From Lachnotalea sp041821265 (GTDB taxonomy: Bacteria; Bacillota; Clostridia; Lachnospirales; Lachnospiraceae): a DNA stretch of 64,000 nucleotides. How positions within the stretch are numbered: the first letter of the stretch is position 1; each line of letters opens with the position of its first letter. The stretch is from positions 109,788-173,787 of the forward strand of contig JBGUEQ010000003.1 of the NCBI GenBank assembly GCA_041821265.1. The letters are read 5' to 3'. Shown here one piece after another: positions 1-8,230 of this stretch. Position numbers and translations under genes: made by a program. The notes beneath the pieces were generated by a model. It saw only the letters and a program-made list of their open reading frames with translations, was not told the origin of the DNA and did no database searches.

Positions 1-330
1 GTAAGATTAATCGACCTTAAGAATGTCATTTCTGTGTCAGGTGAAAATGAAAGCAGAGTTGCTGTTGAAACACCAATTATCAAAGCTAACAACGCTAGAA
101 CTGTTAATTCTACAGCTTATACAGGTCTTACAGATATTTATGCTGTTAGATTTAGTGTATTAGATGGTTTCCTTGGTGTAACTCTAACAGGAAATACAGC
201 AATTAATACTTACTTACCTGATTTTTCACAGCCGGGTGCAGTAAAAACAGGTGAAGTTGAAATGATCGCAGCAGTAGCACTTAAAAATACCAAAGCAGCA
301 GGTGTACTTAGAAATATCAAAATTCAGTAA
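1..330 (+). CDS. Phage major capsid protein, C-terminal part (partial)
   Basis: Open from the left window edge, so only the last 109 residues are seen. The text ends in a beta-rich stretch with the block FLGVTLTGNTAINTYLPDF, followed by a K-T-rich strand and the end VLRNIKIQ, as in the axial and P domains of HK97-fold capsid proteins. The position just before connector and tail genes, in the usual siphovirus order, supports the call. The protein would form the icosahedral shell. The family assignment rests on context more than on a diagnostic motif. Confidence 0.6.
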   Translation, partial: VRLIDLKNVISVSGENESRVAVETPIIKANNARTVNSTAYTGLTDIYAVRFSVLDGFLGVTLTGNTAINTYLPDFSQPGAVKTGEVEMIAAVALKNTKAAGVLRNIKIQ

Positions 331-353
331 TTGAAGGGAACAGGTGAAGTAAT

Positions 354-662
354 ATGACAAAGCTAACATTGGAAGAAAAGATTGCAAAAGCAAGTGAAAC
401 AGCAATTAAGAAAGCTGAAAAAGATGGACTTGATGCAAAAGCAACACAGGATGCTATTGATACAGCAGTTCAGAAAGTAAAGGATGCAGATGCAAAAGCA
501 AGTGAAACAGAAGATAACGTTTACAATGTTGAATCCCCTGTAAAGGGATTTTGTGGTATTGGAGCAGCAGGTGTAAATTTTGCTTACGGTAAAGCGGAAG
601 TAAAAGAAGGTTGGGTTCTTGATTGGTACAGAAATCATGGATACACAGTAACAAAAAAATAA
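354..662 (+). CDS. Small phage head-region protein, helical N-terminus
   Basis: 102 residues. Residues 1-55 are Lys/Glu/Ala-rich and helical, with repeated K-A-S-E-T and D-A-K-A words. Residues 60-102 form a compact segment with two Gly-rich turns (FCGIGAAGVNFAYG) and an aromatic end (WVLDWYRNHGY). A GAAGTAAT-type weak ribosome site precedes ATG 354. It lies between the capsid gene and the head-tail connector, where head decoration or fibre proteins are often found. I do not recognise a named family, so function is inferred from position only. Confidence 0.6.
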   Translation: MTKLTLEEKIAKASETAIKKAEKDGLDAKATQDAIDTAVQKVKDADAKASETEDNVYNVESPVKGFCGIGAAGVNFAYGKAEVKEGWVLDWYRNHGYTVTKK

Positions 663-681
663 ATGAAAGGCGGTATACCTG

Positions 682-1209
682 ATGATTATTAAAGTTGAAA
701 CATTAACTTCAATGGATGAATTCAAGGGTAAAAATATTGAAATTTTATCTATGAAGCTTGATGCAATTGAAAATCTTATCAGGTCATACACCAATAATAA
801 CTTTCAGAATCGTATTGTTAGAATGGTGACACCTATTATTGAGGGTAAGATTTTAGGAAGAAACATTTATATGAAGATTGATGATACTGTTCAAATATCA
901 CAATCATTGGTGAATGATGGCTTATTTGTCATTACGGAAATAGAAGAAAACGCTATTATTCTTAAGGGGGAATTGTATGATTCCCCTGTTAATACAATCA
1001 CAAAAGTGGTTTATCCACCTGATGTGAAGAAAGGTGTCATTGACATGATGGTTTGGGAGCAGGAAAACCGCAATAAAGTAGGTATCAAATCAGAATCTAT
1101 TTCAAGACACAGCGTAACTTATTATGACCAAGATGCAAATAATCAAGTGATGGGTTATCCGGTTTCCCTACTTGGATTTTTAAAGCCATATATGAAAGCT
1201 AGATTCTGA
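682..1209 (+). CDS. Phage head-tail connector / DNA packaging protein
   Basis: 175 residues, preceded by AAAGGCGG. It is the first gene of the connector set after the capsid. The N-terminal half is helical (ENLIRSYTNNNF is typical of gp6/gp15-like adaptor proteins), the middle is beta-rich, and a C-terminal segment carries VKKGVIDMMVWEQENR. Proteins at this place form the dodecameric ring joining portal and tail. Its stop TGA overlaps the next ATG. The exact family (gp6-like) is inferred. Confidence 0.6.
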   Translation: MIIKVETLTSMDEFKGKNIEILSMKLDAIENLIRSYTNNNFQNRIVRMVTPIIEGKILGRNIYMKIDDTVQISQSLVNDGLFVITEIEENAIILKGELYDSPVNTITKVVYPPDVKKGVIDMMVWEQENRNKVGIKSESISRHSVTYYDQDANNQVMGYPVSLLGFLKPYMKARF

Positions 1210-1571
1210 TGAAGATAGGCGGTAATAAATCAGCTATCATTCAAATTGCAACAACTATAAATAATGATATTGGGGAAGATACTTCTACTTGGATTGAAGT
1301 ACTTCCTTCTTTTTGTGGATGGTTGGATTTATCAAGTGGTGATTCTCAAAGCATTAATTATAATGCAAAGATACAGGAATCAACGCATATTTTCGTGTGT
1401 GATTACTTCCCATTAGTTTACAATGTGGAAGGTCAGCCGGATGTTGAAATTACAACGGAAAACAGCAGAATGATAATTGATAGTAAGGTGTATGATATTT
1501 TGATTTATGATAATCCAATGGAACTGAATCAACATCTTGAAATTTATTTAAAGTTTGTAGGTGGTCAATAA
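1209..1571 (+). CDS. Phage head closure (head-tail adaptor) protein
   Basis: 120 residues, beta-rich, starting at the ATG that overlaps the previous stop (translational coupling). Size, predicted beta fold and place between connector and gp10-like gene fit head closure proteins of the SPP1 gp16 / HK97 gp7 type, which plug the portal after packaging. No catalytic motifs are expected or seen. Confidence 0.55.
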   Translation: MKIGGNKSAIIQIATTINNDIGEDTSTWIEVLPSFCGWLDLSSGDSQSINYNAKIQESTHIFVCDYFPLVYNVEGQPDVEITTENSRMIIDSKVYDILIYDNPMELNQHLEIYLKFVGGQ

Positions 1572-1572
1572 T

Positions 1573-1980
1573 ATGAGCGTTCAATTTGTAAATAACAGCA
1601 TTAAAGTTAAGACTGAAATGAAGAAAGCAGGTATAGCGTGGTTATATGAATCTTGTGGAGAACTTGAAGCACAAACGAAACGAAACAGTAAGGTTGTTAC
1701 AGGTAAAACAAAAGGTTCATATCAATACAAGATTGATGAAAGCAGTCTTGAAGGTCACATTGGGTCAACTTATGAAAATGCCATATGGGAAGAATATGGA
1801 ACAGGTGAATACGCCTTGAATGGTGATGGTAGAAAAGGCGGTTGGTTTTATAAGGATGCAAGTGGTCAAGGTCATTTTACACTTGGTAAAAAAGCAAAAA
1901 GACCATTCTTTAAAGCCTATACATCATTAAAATCAAGGTTGAAAAGTGTGGCACAAGACTATTTTAGGGGGTTGAATTGA
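1573..1980 (+). CDS. HK97 gp10-like minor tail protein
   Basis: About 135 residues from ATG 1573, chosen because AGGTGG lies 8 bases upstream; an in-frame GTG at 1561 overlaps the previous gene. The sequence has the gp10-like signature of a basic N-terminal helix, then VVTGKTKGSYQYKID, then a glycine-rich loop around YENAIWEEYGTGEYA, and ends with KAKRPFFKAY and a helix. In HK97-like phages this protein sits at the head-proximal end of the tail. Confidence 0.75.
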   Translation: MSVQFVNNSIKVKTEMKKAGIAWLYESCGELEAQTKRNSKVVTGKTKGSYQYKIDESSLEGHIGSTYENAIWEEYGTGEYALNGDGRKGGWFYKDASGQGHFTLGKKAKRPFFKAYTSLKSRLKSVAQDYFRGLN

Positions 1981-2360
1981 TGAAGAAAGTATTGAAATTA
2001 ATAAAAAATGAAATGGCTGCTATTCCTGTAGATTATCATTTTATGAAAAATAAAAAATCAAAGCCAACGTACCCCTATTATGTTGGAGAATTACTTCCTG
2101 TAGAACCTGTAAATGAAGATGGGTGCAAAGAATATACATTTGTACTTACCGGATTCAATAGAGGTTCTATTTTAGATTTATTGGAATCAGCAGAAACGAT
2201 TGAAGAACATTTCCCTTCTGTAGAAGGAATTTCTATAGTAGATGGAAATGAAGTCATTGTTGTTTATTCTAACACAACACAAGTGATTGATTCAGGTGCG
2301 GAAGAATTACAAAAGGTACAAATTAATTTAACTATAAAAACATGGAAAGGCGGTAATTAA
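1980..2360 (+). CDS. Phage tail completion / minor tail protein
   Basis: 126 residues from ATG 1980, which overlaps the preceding TGA; AGGGGG lies 8 bases upstream. The text contains a basic N-terminal helix, a PYYVGELLP segment and alternating beta strands ending in NLTIKTW. Small proteins at this position, between the gp10-like protein and the major tail protein, are tail terminator or completion proteins (SPP1 gp17-like). Assigned by position and fold. Confidence 0.55.
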   Translation: MKKVLKLIKNEMAAIPVDYHFMKNKKSKPTYPYYVGELLPVEPVNEDGCKEYTFVLTGFNRGSILDLLESAETIEEHFPSVEGISIVDGNEVIVVYSNTTQVIDSGAEELQKVQINLTIKTWKGGN

Positions 2361-2363
2361 GGT

Positions 2364-2984
2364 ATGGGATTAATTAACGGTTTAAAGAAATCAGGTATTA
2401 CACCAAGTACACCTGAATCTTTGTTACTTGGAGCAGGTACCATTTATAAAAATCTTGCTTGGGACACTACAGAAAGCTTATGGAAGGGCACTATTTTTGG
2501 TGCTACTTCCGGTGGTAATAAATTATCAATCAAGCCCAATATAGTGAACATTGATATTGATGGTGCAATTGTTGATACAAAGGGATTAACACAGAAACAG
2601 GGTGAAACAGCGTCCCTTGAAATTAATTTAGTCGAAGTAACAGTTGGGTCATTAAAGATGGCAATTATCGGTGAAGAACTTGAATCCGAAGCAACAGGAT
2701 TCACTAAGATTGGAACAAAGTCAATCATTGAAGACAGTGATTATATTGATAATATTGCATTTGTTGGATTCAAAGCAGATAATACACCAATCATTGTTAT
2801 CTTTGAAAATGCACTTTGTACAAGTGGTTTGGAATTATCCGGTAAGAACAAAGAAAATTCAGTTATTCCTGTAACATTTCAACCTTATGCAAGCTTTGAT
2901 GCTGATACTTCACAGGATAAGCTTCCAATTTATATTTACTATCCAACTAGTTCAGAAGCAACCACCGAAGTAGTAGAGGGTTAA
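2364..2984 (+). CDS. Phage major tail (tube) protein
   Basis: 206 residues, beta-rich. The N-terminus has TPESLLLGAGTIYKN, a common opening in Gram-positive siphovirus tail tube proteins, followed by WKGTIFGATSGGN and IDGAIVDTKGL. The C-terminus has ENSVIPVTFQPY, which resembles the terminal strand of tail tube subunits. It lies directly before the tail assembly chaperone and tape measure, the invariant siphovirus order. It should polymerise into the tail tube. Confidence 0.75.
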   Translation: MGLINGLKKSGITPSTPESLLLGAGTIYKNLAWDTTESLWKGTIFGATSGGNKLSIKPNIVNIDIDGAIVDTKGLTQKQGETASLEINLVEVTVGSLKMAIIGEELESEATGFTKIGTKSIIEDSDYIDNIAFVGFKADNTPIIVIFENALCTSGLELSGKNKENSVIPVTFQPYASFDADTSQDKLPIYIYYPTSSEATTEVVEG

Positions 2985-3038
2985 AATTATATACCATAAA
3001 TGTTAGAGATGCATAACTGTGAAAGGATGATAGTAGAA

Positions 3039-3614
3039 ATGAAAAATGCGACTTATATGAATAGAAACAATACAGGGGTAGTTAATTCTACCCTTGATAC
3101 AAAACCCACATCAAATGAAGCTTATATGAGTTTGAGCGGTATGAGTAAGCAGGATATTGAGGTAGTAAAGCCACTTGAAGAAATAAAACCTTATATTTTA
3201 AGGAAGTTGAATTCAACAGACCTTTTCCCAATGATTAAGATTATCAGTAAGATTGGCTTGGGAGAATTGACACAGGTTTTAGAAGGTAATGTGATTCAGG
3301 ATTTGGTTTCTAAAGTAAAAGGTGAAGAAGTTAATACAGAGGAAGAAGTAAACGAAACGAATGGTGAGAGTGTAGAAGAAAAAAATCAATTCATTGTCGG
3401 TATAGGTATCGCTTTAAAATTAGCAAATAAAATTTTGGAAAACATTCCATCATGTGAACGTGAAATTTATACATTGCTTTCCAATGTCAGCGGTATTACT
3501 GTTGAGGATGTAAAAGTGCTTGACCTTGATATATTTCTTGAAATGATAATGGATTTTATTATGAAGGATGAATTCAAGAGTTTTTTCAAGGTTGCTTCAA
3601 AATACATCAAATAG
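3039..3614 (+). CDS. Tail assembly chaperone, zero-frame product (gpG-like)
   Basis: 191 residues from ATG 3039; the frame is also open from ATG 3000 and 3027. GAAAGG at 3021-3026 serves 3039 best, though with a longish spacer. Helical throughout, with an acidic middle part rich in Glu. It stands between the tail tube and tape measure genes and is followed by a short ORF in the -1 frame, the gpG/gpGT arrangement of lambda-like and Gram-positive siphoviruses. Slippery sequence TTTTTTC lies 8 codons before the stop. The chaperone should bind the tape measure during tail assembly. Confidence 0.7.
   Translation: MKNATYMNRNNTGVVNSTLDTKPTSNEAYMSLSGMSKQDIEVVKPLEEIKPYILRKLNSTDLFPMIKIISKIGLGELTQVLEGNVIQDLVSKVKGEEVNTEEEVNETNGESVEEKNQFIVGIGIALKLANKILENIPSCEREIYTLLSNVSGITVEDVKVLDLDIFLEMIMDFIMKDEFKSFFKVASKYIK
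3581..3587 (+). promoter_or_regulatory. -1 programmed ribosomal frameshift slippery heptamer
   Basis: T TTT TTC fits X XXY YYZ exactly in the reading frame of the upstream chaperone gene (codons AGT-TTT-TTC-AAG). A slip of one base back at this point enters the frame of the next ORF, which is open from 3572 to 3928 with no stop between. The zero-frame stop is at 3612-3614. Confidence 0.75.
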
Positions 3615-3628
3615 GGGAATTTGAATTT

Positions 3629-3928
3629 ATGGACTTGGTATACAAAAAGTATGCAAGTCCTTTTTCTTTGCTTGATAACCTGATAGTCAATGAACAGTTC
3701 AACGAATGGGTTGAACATTTTTCCAATAAATCAGCAAAAGAAAAGGATGATAAAATGCTTTGGGAATTTTTCTTACACAAAGTACATGATAAATCCTTTA
3801 CTGATTGGAAGGCTGAAATGAAAGGTGAATCAAGCCCTGAACATGGTGCTATGGAAGAAGCAGAAAAAGAAAAGATAATTGCAGATTCACGAAGCATTTT
3901 GAATGGTTTCAGCCCTACATCAAACTAA
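3629..3928 (+). CDS. Tail assembly chaperone, frameshift extension (gpT-like part)
   Basis: 99 residues from ATG 3629, but the same frame is open back to 3572, so the main product may be the -1 frameshift fusion with the upstream gene (about 296 residues from 3039). AGGGGA about 10 bases upstream could also allow separate translation. Helical, with WVEHFSNKSAKEKDDK and a W-E-F-F segment. The size and place directly before the tape measure gene match the T portion of gpGT proteins. Confidence 0.7.
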   Translation: MDLVYKKYASPFSLLDNLIVNEQFNEWVEHFSNKSAKEKDDKMLWEFFLHKVHDKSFTDWKAEMKGESSPEHGAMEEAEKEKIIADSRSILNGFSPTSN

Positions 3929-3936
3929 AGGGGGTA

Positions 3937-6414
3937 ATGATGGAACTTTTTAAGTTAATTGGTAAAGTAGCAATTGACAATAATGAAGCAAATAAGAATA
4001 TTGATGAAACAGCAAATAAAGCAGAAAAATCAGAAAGCAAAATGACAAGTGCTTTTAAAAAAATAGGTGCTGCTGTTGTGACTTACTTTGCTGTTGAAAA
4101 AATTCTTGCTTTTGGGAAAGCTTGTATTGATTCAGCTTCTAATGTTCAAGAAATGGAAAATAAATTCAATGTTGTTTTTGATGGAATGACAAAAGAAGTT
4201 GATTCATGGGCTTCTTCCTACGCTACGGCAATAGGTAGAAATAAAAATACAATCAAAGAGTACCTAGCGGACAATCAGAATATGTTCGTTGGTATGGGTA
4301 TGACAAGGGATGCAGGGGCTGAACTATCTGAAAAGATGGTTCAATTGGGCTTAGATTTAGCATCTTTCAATAACTTAAGTGAAGATGATGCTGTAAATGC
4401 TCTCTCAAAGGCGATAATGGGGGAATCTGAATCAGCTAAAACATTGGGTGCTGTATTAAATGATAATACTAGAGCAATGGCAATGGAAGTACTTGGATAT
4501 CAAGGTAAATATGATGCGTTGAGTGAATCAGAAAAAATGGAAGTAAACTACCAAGCTATCTTAATGCAATCAACGGATGCTGTTGGTGATTGTGAACGTT
4601 CTCTTGATTCATATAAGGGTAGACAAATACAGCTACAATCTGCTTTAGAAAATACAAAAGAAAAGATAGGTGGTTTATTATTACCACTTGCTACACTTGG
4701 AACTAAGTTTTTAACAACAGGAGTGAATGGAATTCAGAAATTTATTGACACAATGAGTGATGCAGAATCACGTTCATCCTTCTTTAAAACAGCAATGGAA
4801 TCTATGTTTAGTCAGGGTTTCATTGAAGATATGAAATGGTTTACTGATACCGCTTTTCCGAACATGCTAGGTCATTTAAAAGATACTGCAATTCAAAATT
4901 TTGGTGGTAAATTATCAGTTTTAAAAGATTTGTTCACCAAGTTGAAAACAGTAATTCAACCGTTTGTTGAAATTTATTTAACACAAATGACTAATACATT
5001 TTTAATTCTTATGGATGTTCTTAATGTTGCGGTTATTCCTGTGTTAGGCTTTTTGTTTGATGCTTTTACCCAAGTTGTAGGTGTTATATTAGATGCAATT
5101 CAACCTGCTTTAATTTCAATAGCGGATAGCTTTACTTGGTTATATGCAATTATTAATGAAGCAATTAGTGACTATATTCTTCCTACAATTGGACAATTTA
5201 TTGAAATGATAAGAAAATTGTGGACTGAAAACCAAGATAAAATTCAATTGATTGGTGAACTGTTCAGTACAGTATTCAATGCTATTGCAGGAACACTAGC
5301 GTGGTTTGTCGGAGTTGTTCAAAATTATATATATCCACTATTTATTTGGTTTGTAAATACGGTTCAGGATAATATGGGAATTATCAAAGCTATTTTTCAA
5401 TCTGCTTTTGATATAGTTGGTGGAATTATTAAGTTTTTTATCGCCTTATTTAAAGGAGATTGGTCAGGAATGTGGGAAGCGGTCATGTCAATTCTTAGTG
5501 CTGCTTTTAGCTTTATTCAAAATGTGTTTAATTTAATAAAAGCATTTTTAGCCTCTATTGGTTCAGCTATATGGTCAGTAGTTCAAAATGCCTTTGAGAA
5601 CATTAGATTGGCTATCGTAAATAAGTTGAATCAAGCAAATGCTTCAATAACGAGTATTTGGAACGCAATAAAAACATTCATAGCATCCGTAGGTTCTGCT
5701 ATAGGGACAAATATATCAAATGCCTTTGAAAATATACGTTCATCTATAGAAAGTAAATTAACCGCTGCAAAAAACCTAGTAATTAATATTTGGAATTCAA
5801 TTAATGATAGTATTAGTAGTAAGGTAGATGGTGCGAAAAACTTAGTATCAAATGCCTTTGAAAATATACGTTCATCTATAGAAAGTAAATTAAATGATGC
5901 GAAAAGTACTGTTGGTAATATTTTTTCAAGTATTAAGAGTACCATTGATGAAAAAATAGAGGGTGCAAAATCAATTGTTTCAAAAGGTGTAGAAGCATTA
6001 AAAGGATTCTTTAACTTTAGTTGGTCACTTCCATCATTGAAGCTTCCACATTTTAAAATTAGTGGTGAATTCAGTCTTAATCCGCCAAGTGCACCAAGCT
6101 TTGGTATTGAGTGGTATAAAAACGGTGGTGTAATGCTAGAGCCTACAGCATTTGGAATTAATCCGGCTACAGGTAAAACAATGGTTGGTGGTGAAGCAGG
6201 TGCAGAAGCAATTGCACCAATTTCAACATTACAGCAATATATTGCGGAAGCTGTTACAAGTCAAAACGCTGAACTGATTAGTGTACTAAACCTGATATTA
6301 CAGGCTATTTATAGTATGGATGAAGGACTTGGTGAAAAATTGTTCAATGCTTTGTTGAACATGAAGTTTGAAATTAATAATAGAGAATTCGCAAGACTTG
6401 TAAAGGCGGTGTAG
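3937..6414 (+). CDS. Phage tail tape measure protein
   Basis: 825 residues (ATG 3937, or 3940 just after it), preceded by AAAGGGGG. The N-terminus has the usual tape measure start IGKVAIDNNEANKNI, then SAFKKIGAAV, then a conserved block (NMFVGMGM, LASFNNLSEDDAVNAL, LGAVLNDNTRAMA) found in the tail-tape Pfam families. Residues about 330-560 contain several hydrophobic helices. Residues about 550-690 are repetitive, with NAFENIR recurring every 44 residues. The C-terminus has GGEAGAEAIAPIS, a frequent terminal block. The protein sets tail length and helps DNA ejection. Confidence 0.9.
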   Translation: MMELFKLIGKVAIDNNEANKNIDETANKAEKSESKMTSAFKKIGAAVVTYFAVEKILAFGKACIDSASNVQEMENKFNVVFDGMTKEVDSWASSYATAIGRNKNTIKEYLADNQNMFVGMGMTRDAGAELSEKMVQLGLDLASFNNLSEDDAVNALSKAIMGESESAKTLGAVLNDNTRAMAMEVLGYQGKYDALSESEKMEVNYQAILMQSTDAVGDCERSLDSYKGRQIQLQSALENTKEKIGGLLLPLATLGTKFLTTGVNGIQKFIDTMSDAESRSSFFKTAMESMFSQGFIEDMKWFTDTAFPNMLGHLKDTAIQNFGGKLSVLKDLFTKLKTVIQPFVEIYLTQMTNTFLILMDVLNVAVIPVLGFLFDAFTQVVGVILDAIQPALISIADSFTWLYAIINEAISDYILPTIGQFIEMIRKLWTENQDKIQLIGELFSTVFNAIAGTLAWFVGVVQNYIYPLFIWFVNTVQDNMGIIKAIFQSAFDIVGGIIKFFIALFKGDWSGMWEAVMSILSAAFSFIQNVFNLIKAFLASIGSAIWSVVQNAFENIRLAIVNKLNQANASITSIWNAIKTFIASVGSAIGTNISNAFENIRSSIESKLTAAKNLVINIWNSINDSISSKVDGAKNLVSNAFENIRSSIESKLNDAKSTVGNIFSSIKSTIDEKIEGAKSIVSKGVEALKGFFNFSWSLPSLKLPHFKISGEFSLNPPSAPSFGIEWYKNGGVMLEPTAFGINPATGKTMVGGEAGAEAIAPISTLQQYIAEAVTSQNAELISVLNLILQAIYSMDEGLGEKLFNALLNMKFEINNREFARLVKAV
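5714..5893 (+). repeat. 44-codon tandem repeats inside the tape measure gene
   Basis: The word AATGCCTTTGA starts at 5587, 5719 and 5851, exactly 132 bases (44 codons) apart each time. Between the last two copies about 48 bases are identical (5714-5761 and 5846-5893). The first copy (from 5587) has diverged. The unit encodes an amphipathic helix pair, and 44 residues is four 11-residue units, as in tape measure rods. Unequal recombination between such units would change tail length in fixed steps. Confidence 0.85.
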
Positions 6415-6417
6415 TGC

Positions 6418-7257
6418 GTGTTAGAAAAGATTAAATTTATCAACCACATAAATGAATCAATAGAATGGGGCACTAATGGCATATATGTAAATTATAATGA
6501 TTTGCGTGATTACTCTTGGGATTTTACTTCTGACAACAACAAAATATCATCATTCAGTAAGGGGATTGTAACAAAAACAATCCCTATTACTATTATGTGT
6601 AGTTCAGAATCAGAAGGACTTGCAATCAAGAATAGATTATTTGAAATTACTGAAAAAGATGTTCTTGCTATGCAACATGGTAAAATAATCATTGGTGAAC
6701 ACTATTTGAAGTGTTTTATTACAGGTAGTAAAAAAAGTGATTACTTAATAAATAAAAGATTCTTAAAAACAAGTTTAACGTTGAAAACAGATTATCCCCA
6801 ATGGGTGAAAGAAACAACAACTTCATTCAGAACAACCGAAGGGATTTCCGTACAAGAGCCACAAGGAAAAAGGAATTTTGACTATAATTTTGATTTTTCA
6901 TTTGATTATACTTCTGAAATGAAGAATAAGACCTTAAATAATACAGGATTTGTTGAAACAAATTTCAAGCTTATTATATATGGTGCTTGTATTAATCCGG
7001 CTATTCACATTTCAGGACACACATATCAAGTCAAATGTGAAGTATCTGATAATGAGTATTTAACGATCAATTCACTTACGCAGAAAATTATTCTTACTAG
7101 ATATGATGGTACAGAAGTAAATTGCTTTAACTACAGGAATAGAAATTCATACATTTTCAAACCAATTCCTTCCGGTAATAATATTGTTACATGGAACTAT
7201 GACTTTGGTTTTGATGTAGTTTTATTAGAAGAAAGAAGTGAACCAAAATGGACTTGA
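6418..7257 (+). CDS. Distal tail protein (Dit-like)
   Basis: 279 residues from GTG 6418, with AAGG in the end of the previous gene as ribosome site. The N-terminal half (IKFINHINESIEWG to about residue 130) fits the phage tail family domain of Dit proteins. A hydrophobic beta-rich C-terminal domain follows and ends with GNNIVTWNYDFGFDVVLL. It comes directly after the tape measure gene, where Dit forms the hub linking the tail tube to the baseplate. It overlaps the next gene by 10 bases. Confidence 0.75.
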   Translation: MLEKIKFINHINESIEWGTNGIYVNYNDLRDYSWDFTSDNNKISSFSKGIVTKTIPITIMCSSESEGLAIKNRLFEITEKDVLAMQHGKIIIGEHYLKCFITGSKKSDYLINKRFLKTSLTLKTDYPQWVKETTTSFRTTEGISVQEPQGKRNFDYNFDFSFDYTSEMKNKTLNNTGFVETNFKLIIYGACINPAIHISGHTYQVKCEVSDNEYLTINSLTQKIILTRYDGTEVNCFNYRNRNSYIFKPIPSGNNIVTWNYDFGFDVVLLEERSEPKWT

Positions 7258-8228
7258 TTTATATGAATAAAGATAAAGAAGATGTTGGTGTTCTTTTAAA
7301 CTATACTTTTGATTTGGCATATGGTTATGATGAAAATGATTTTGAATTAAAAGTTAATACGAATAATCATGTGTGTGAAGCAGGATTTATTGTTTATATT
7401 GAAAATACTGAATATGGTGGTGTTATTGATAGAATCAGGGTGAAAACATCAACAAAGGAACTTGTGTATAAAGGTCATACTTGGCATGGTATTCTAGAAA
7501 CAAAAATTCTTGAACCGAATTCCGGTGAAAATTATCTTTTGTGTAGTGGGGAAGCTAATGAAGTGTTAGCTTCTCTTATTAGTCATATGGGAATAGGTGA
7601 TTTGTTCAAGGGTAGTGTAGAGGATTCAGGACTTACGATAAATAATTATCAAATGAATCGCTATATCAACGGTTATGAAGGAATTAAAAAGATGCTTTCA
7701 GAAGTAAGTGGAAAGTTGAAAGTTAATTTTCAAGTAGATAGCGATAAGAAAGAAGGATTTGTTATATTATCTGCTGTAGCATTAGTTGATTATTCTAATG
7801 ATGATGAATTTGATTCTTCACAAATGGATTTTGATGTTGAAAAAAATTATATACCTACAAATCACATTATTTGCTTGGGAAAAGGTGACCTTGCAGAACG
7901 TGAAGTTATTCATCTATATGCTGATACAGAAGGCAATATTTCACATACTCAATCACAATTTGGATTAAATGAAATAACTGATACATATGAAAATGCAAAT
8001 TGTGAATCAATTGAAGAATTAGAGCAGGGTGGTATTGGAATGATGAAAGAATTATGGAATACAGATTCCTTACAAGTAGATTTTGACGGAACAAAAGAAT
8101 ATGACATAGGTGACATTGTTGGAGCAAGGGAAAATACAACAGGAATTACAATGGCAAAGCCAATTATTAAGAAAATTGTAACCATTAAAAACAGTATAGT
8201 AACAATAACGCATAAGGTAGGTGAATAA
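7248..8228 (+). CDS. Tail-associated baseplate protein, ReqiPepy6 gp37-like
   Basis: 326 residues, beginning inside the end of the Dit gene. The sequence resembles siphovirus gp37-like tail proteins: YTFDLAYGYDENDFELKV near the N-terminus, YIENTEYGGVIDRI, then KGHTWHGIL, and a C-terminal DIGDIVGARENTTGI with KIVTIKNSIVTI, typical of Tal/gp27-like hub domains. No endopeptidase active site is evident. It probably forms the baseplate hub below Dit. Confidence 0.7.
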   Translation: MDLIYMNKDKEDVGVLLNYTFDLAYGYDENDFELKVNTNNHVCEAGFIVYIENTEYGGVIDRIRVKTSTKELVYKGHTWHGILETKILEPNSGENYLLCSGEANEVLASLISHMGIGDLFKGSVEDSGLTINNYQMNRYINGYEGIKKMLSEVSGKLKVNFQVDSDKKEGFVILSAVALVDYSNDDEFDSSQMDFDVEKNYIPTNHIICLGKGDLAEREVIHLYADTEGNISHTQSQFGLNEITDTYENANCESIEELEQGGIGMMKELWNTDSLQVDFDGTKEYDIGDIVGARENTTGITMAKPIIKKIVTIKNSIVTITHKVGE

Positions 8229-8230
8229 GC

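Noticed and set aside
363..794. Minus-strand ORF of 143 codons over the start of the phage genes
   Set aside because: Cys/Phe-rich shadow of two well-placed + strand genes with ribosome sites; no family resemblance.
5631..5945. Minus-strand ORF with repeats
   Set aside because: It is the complement of the tape measure repeat region.
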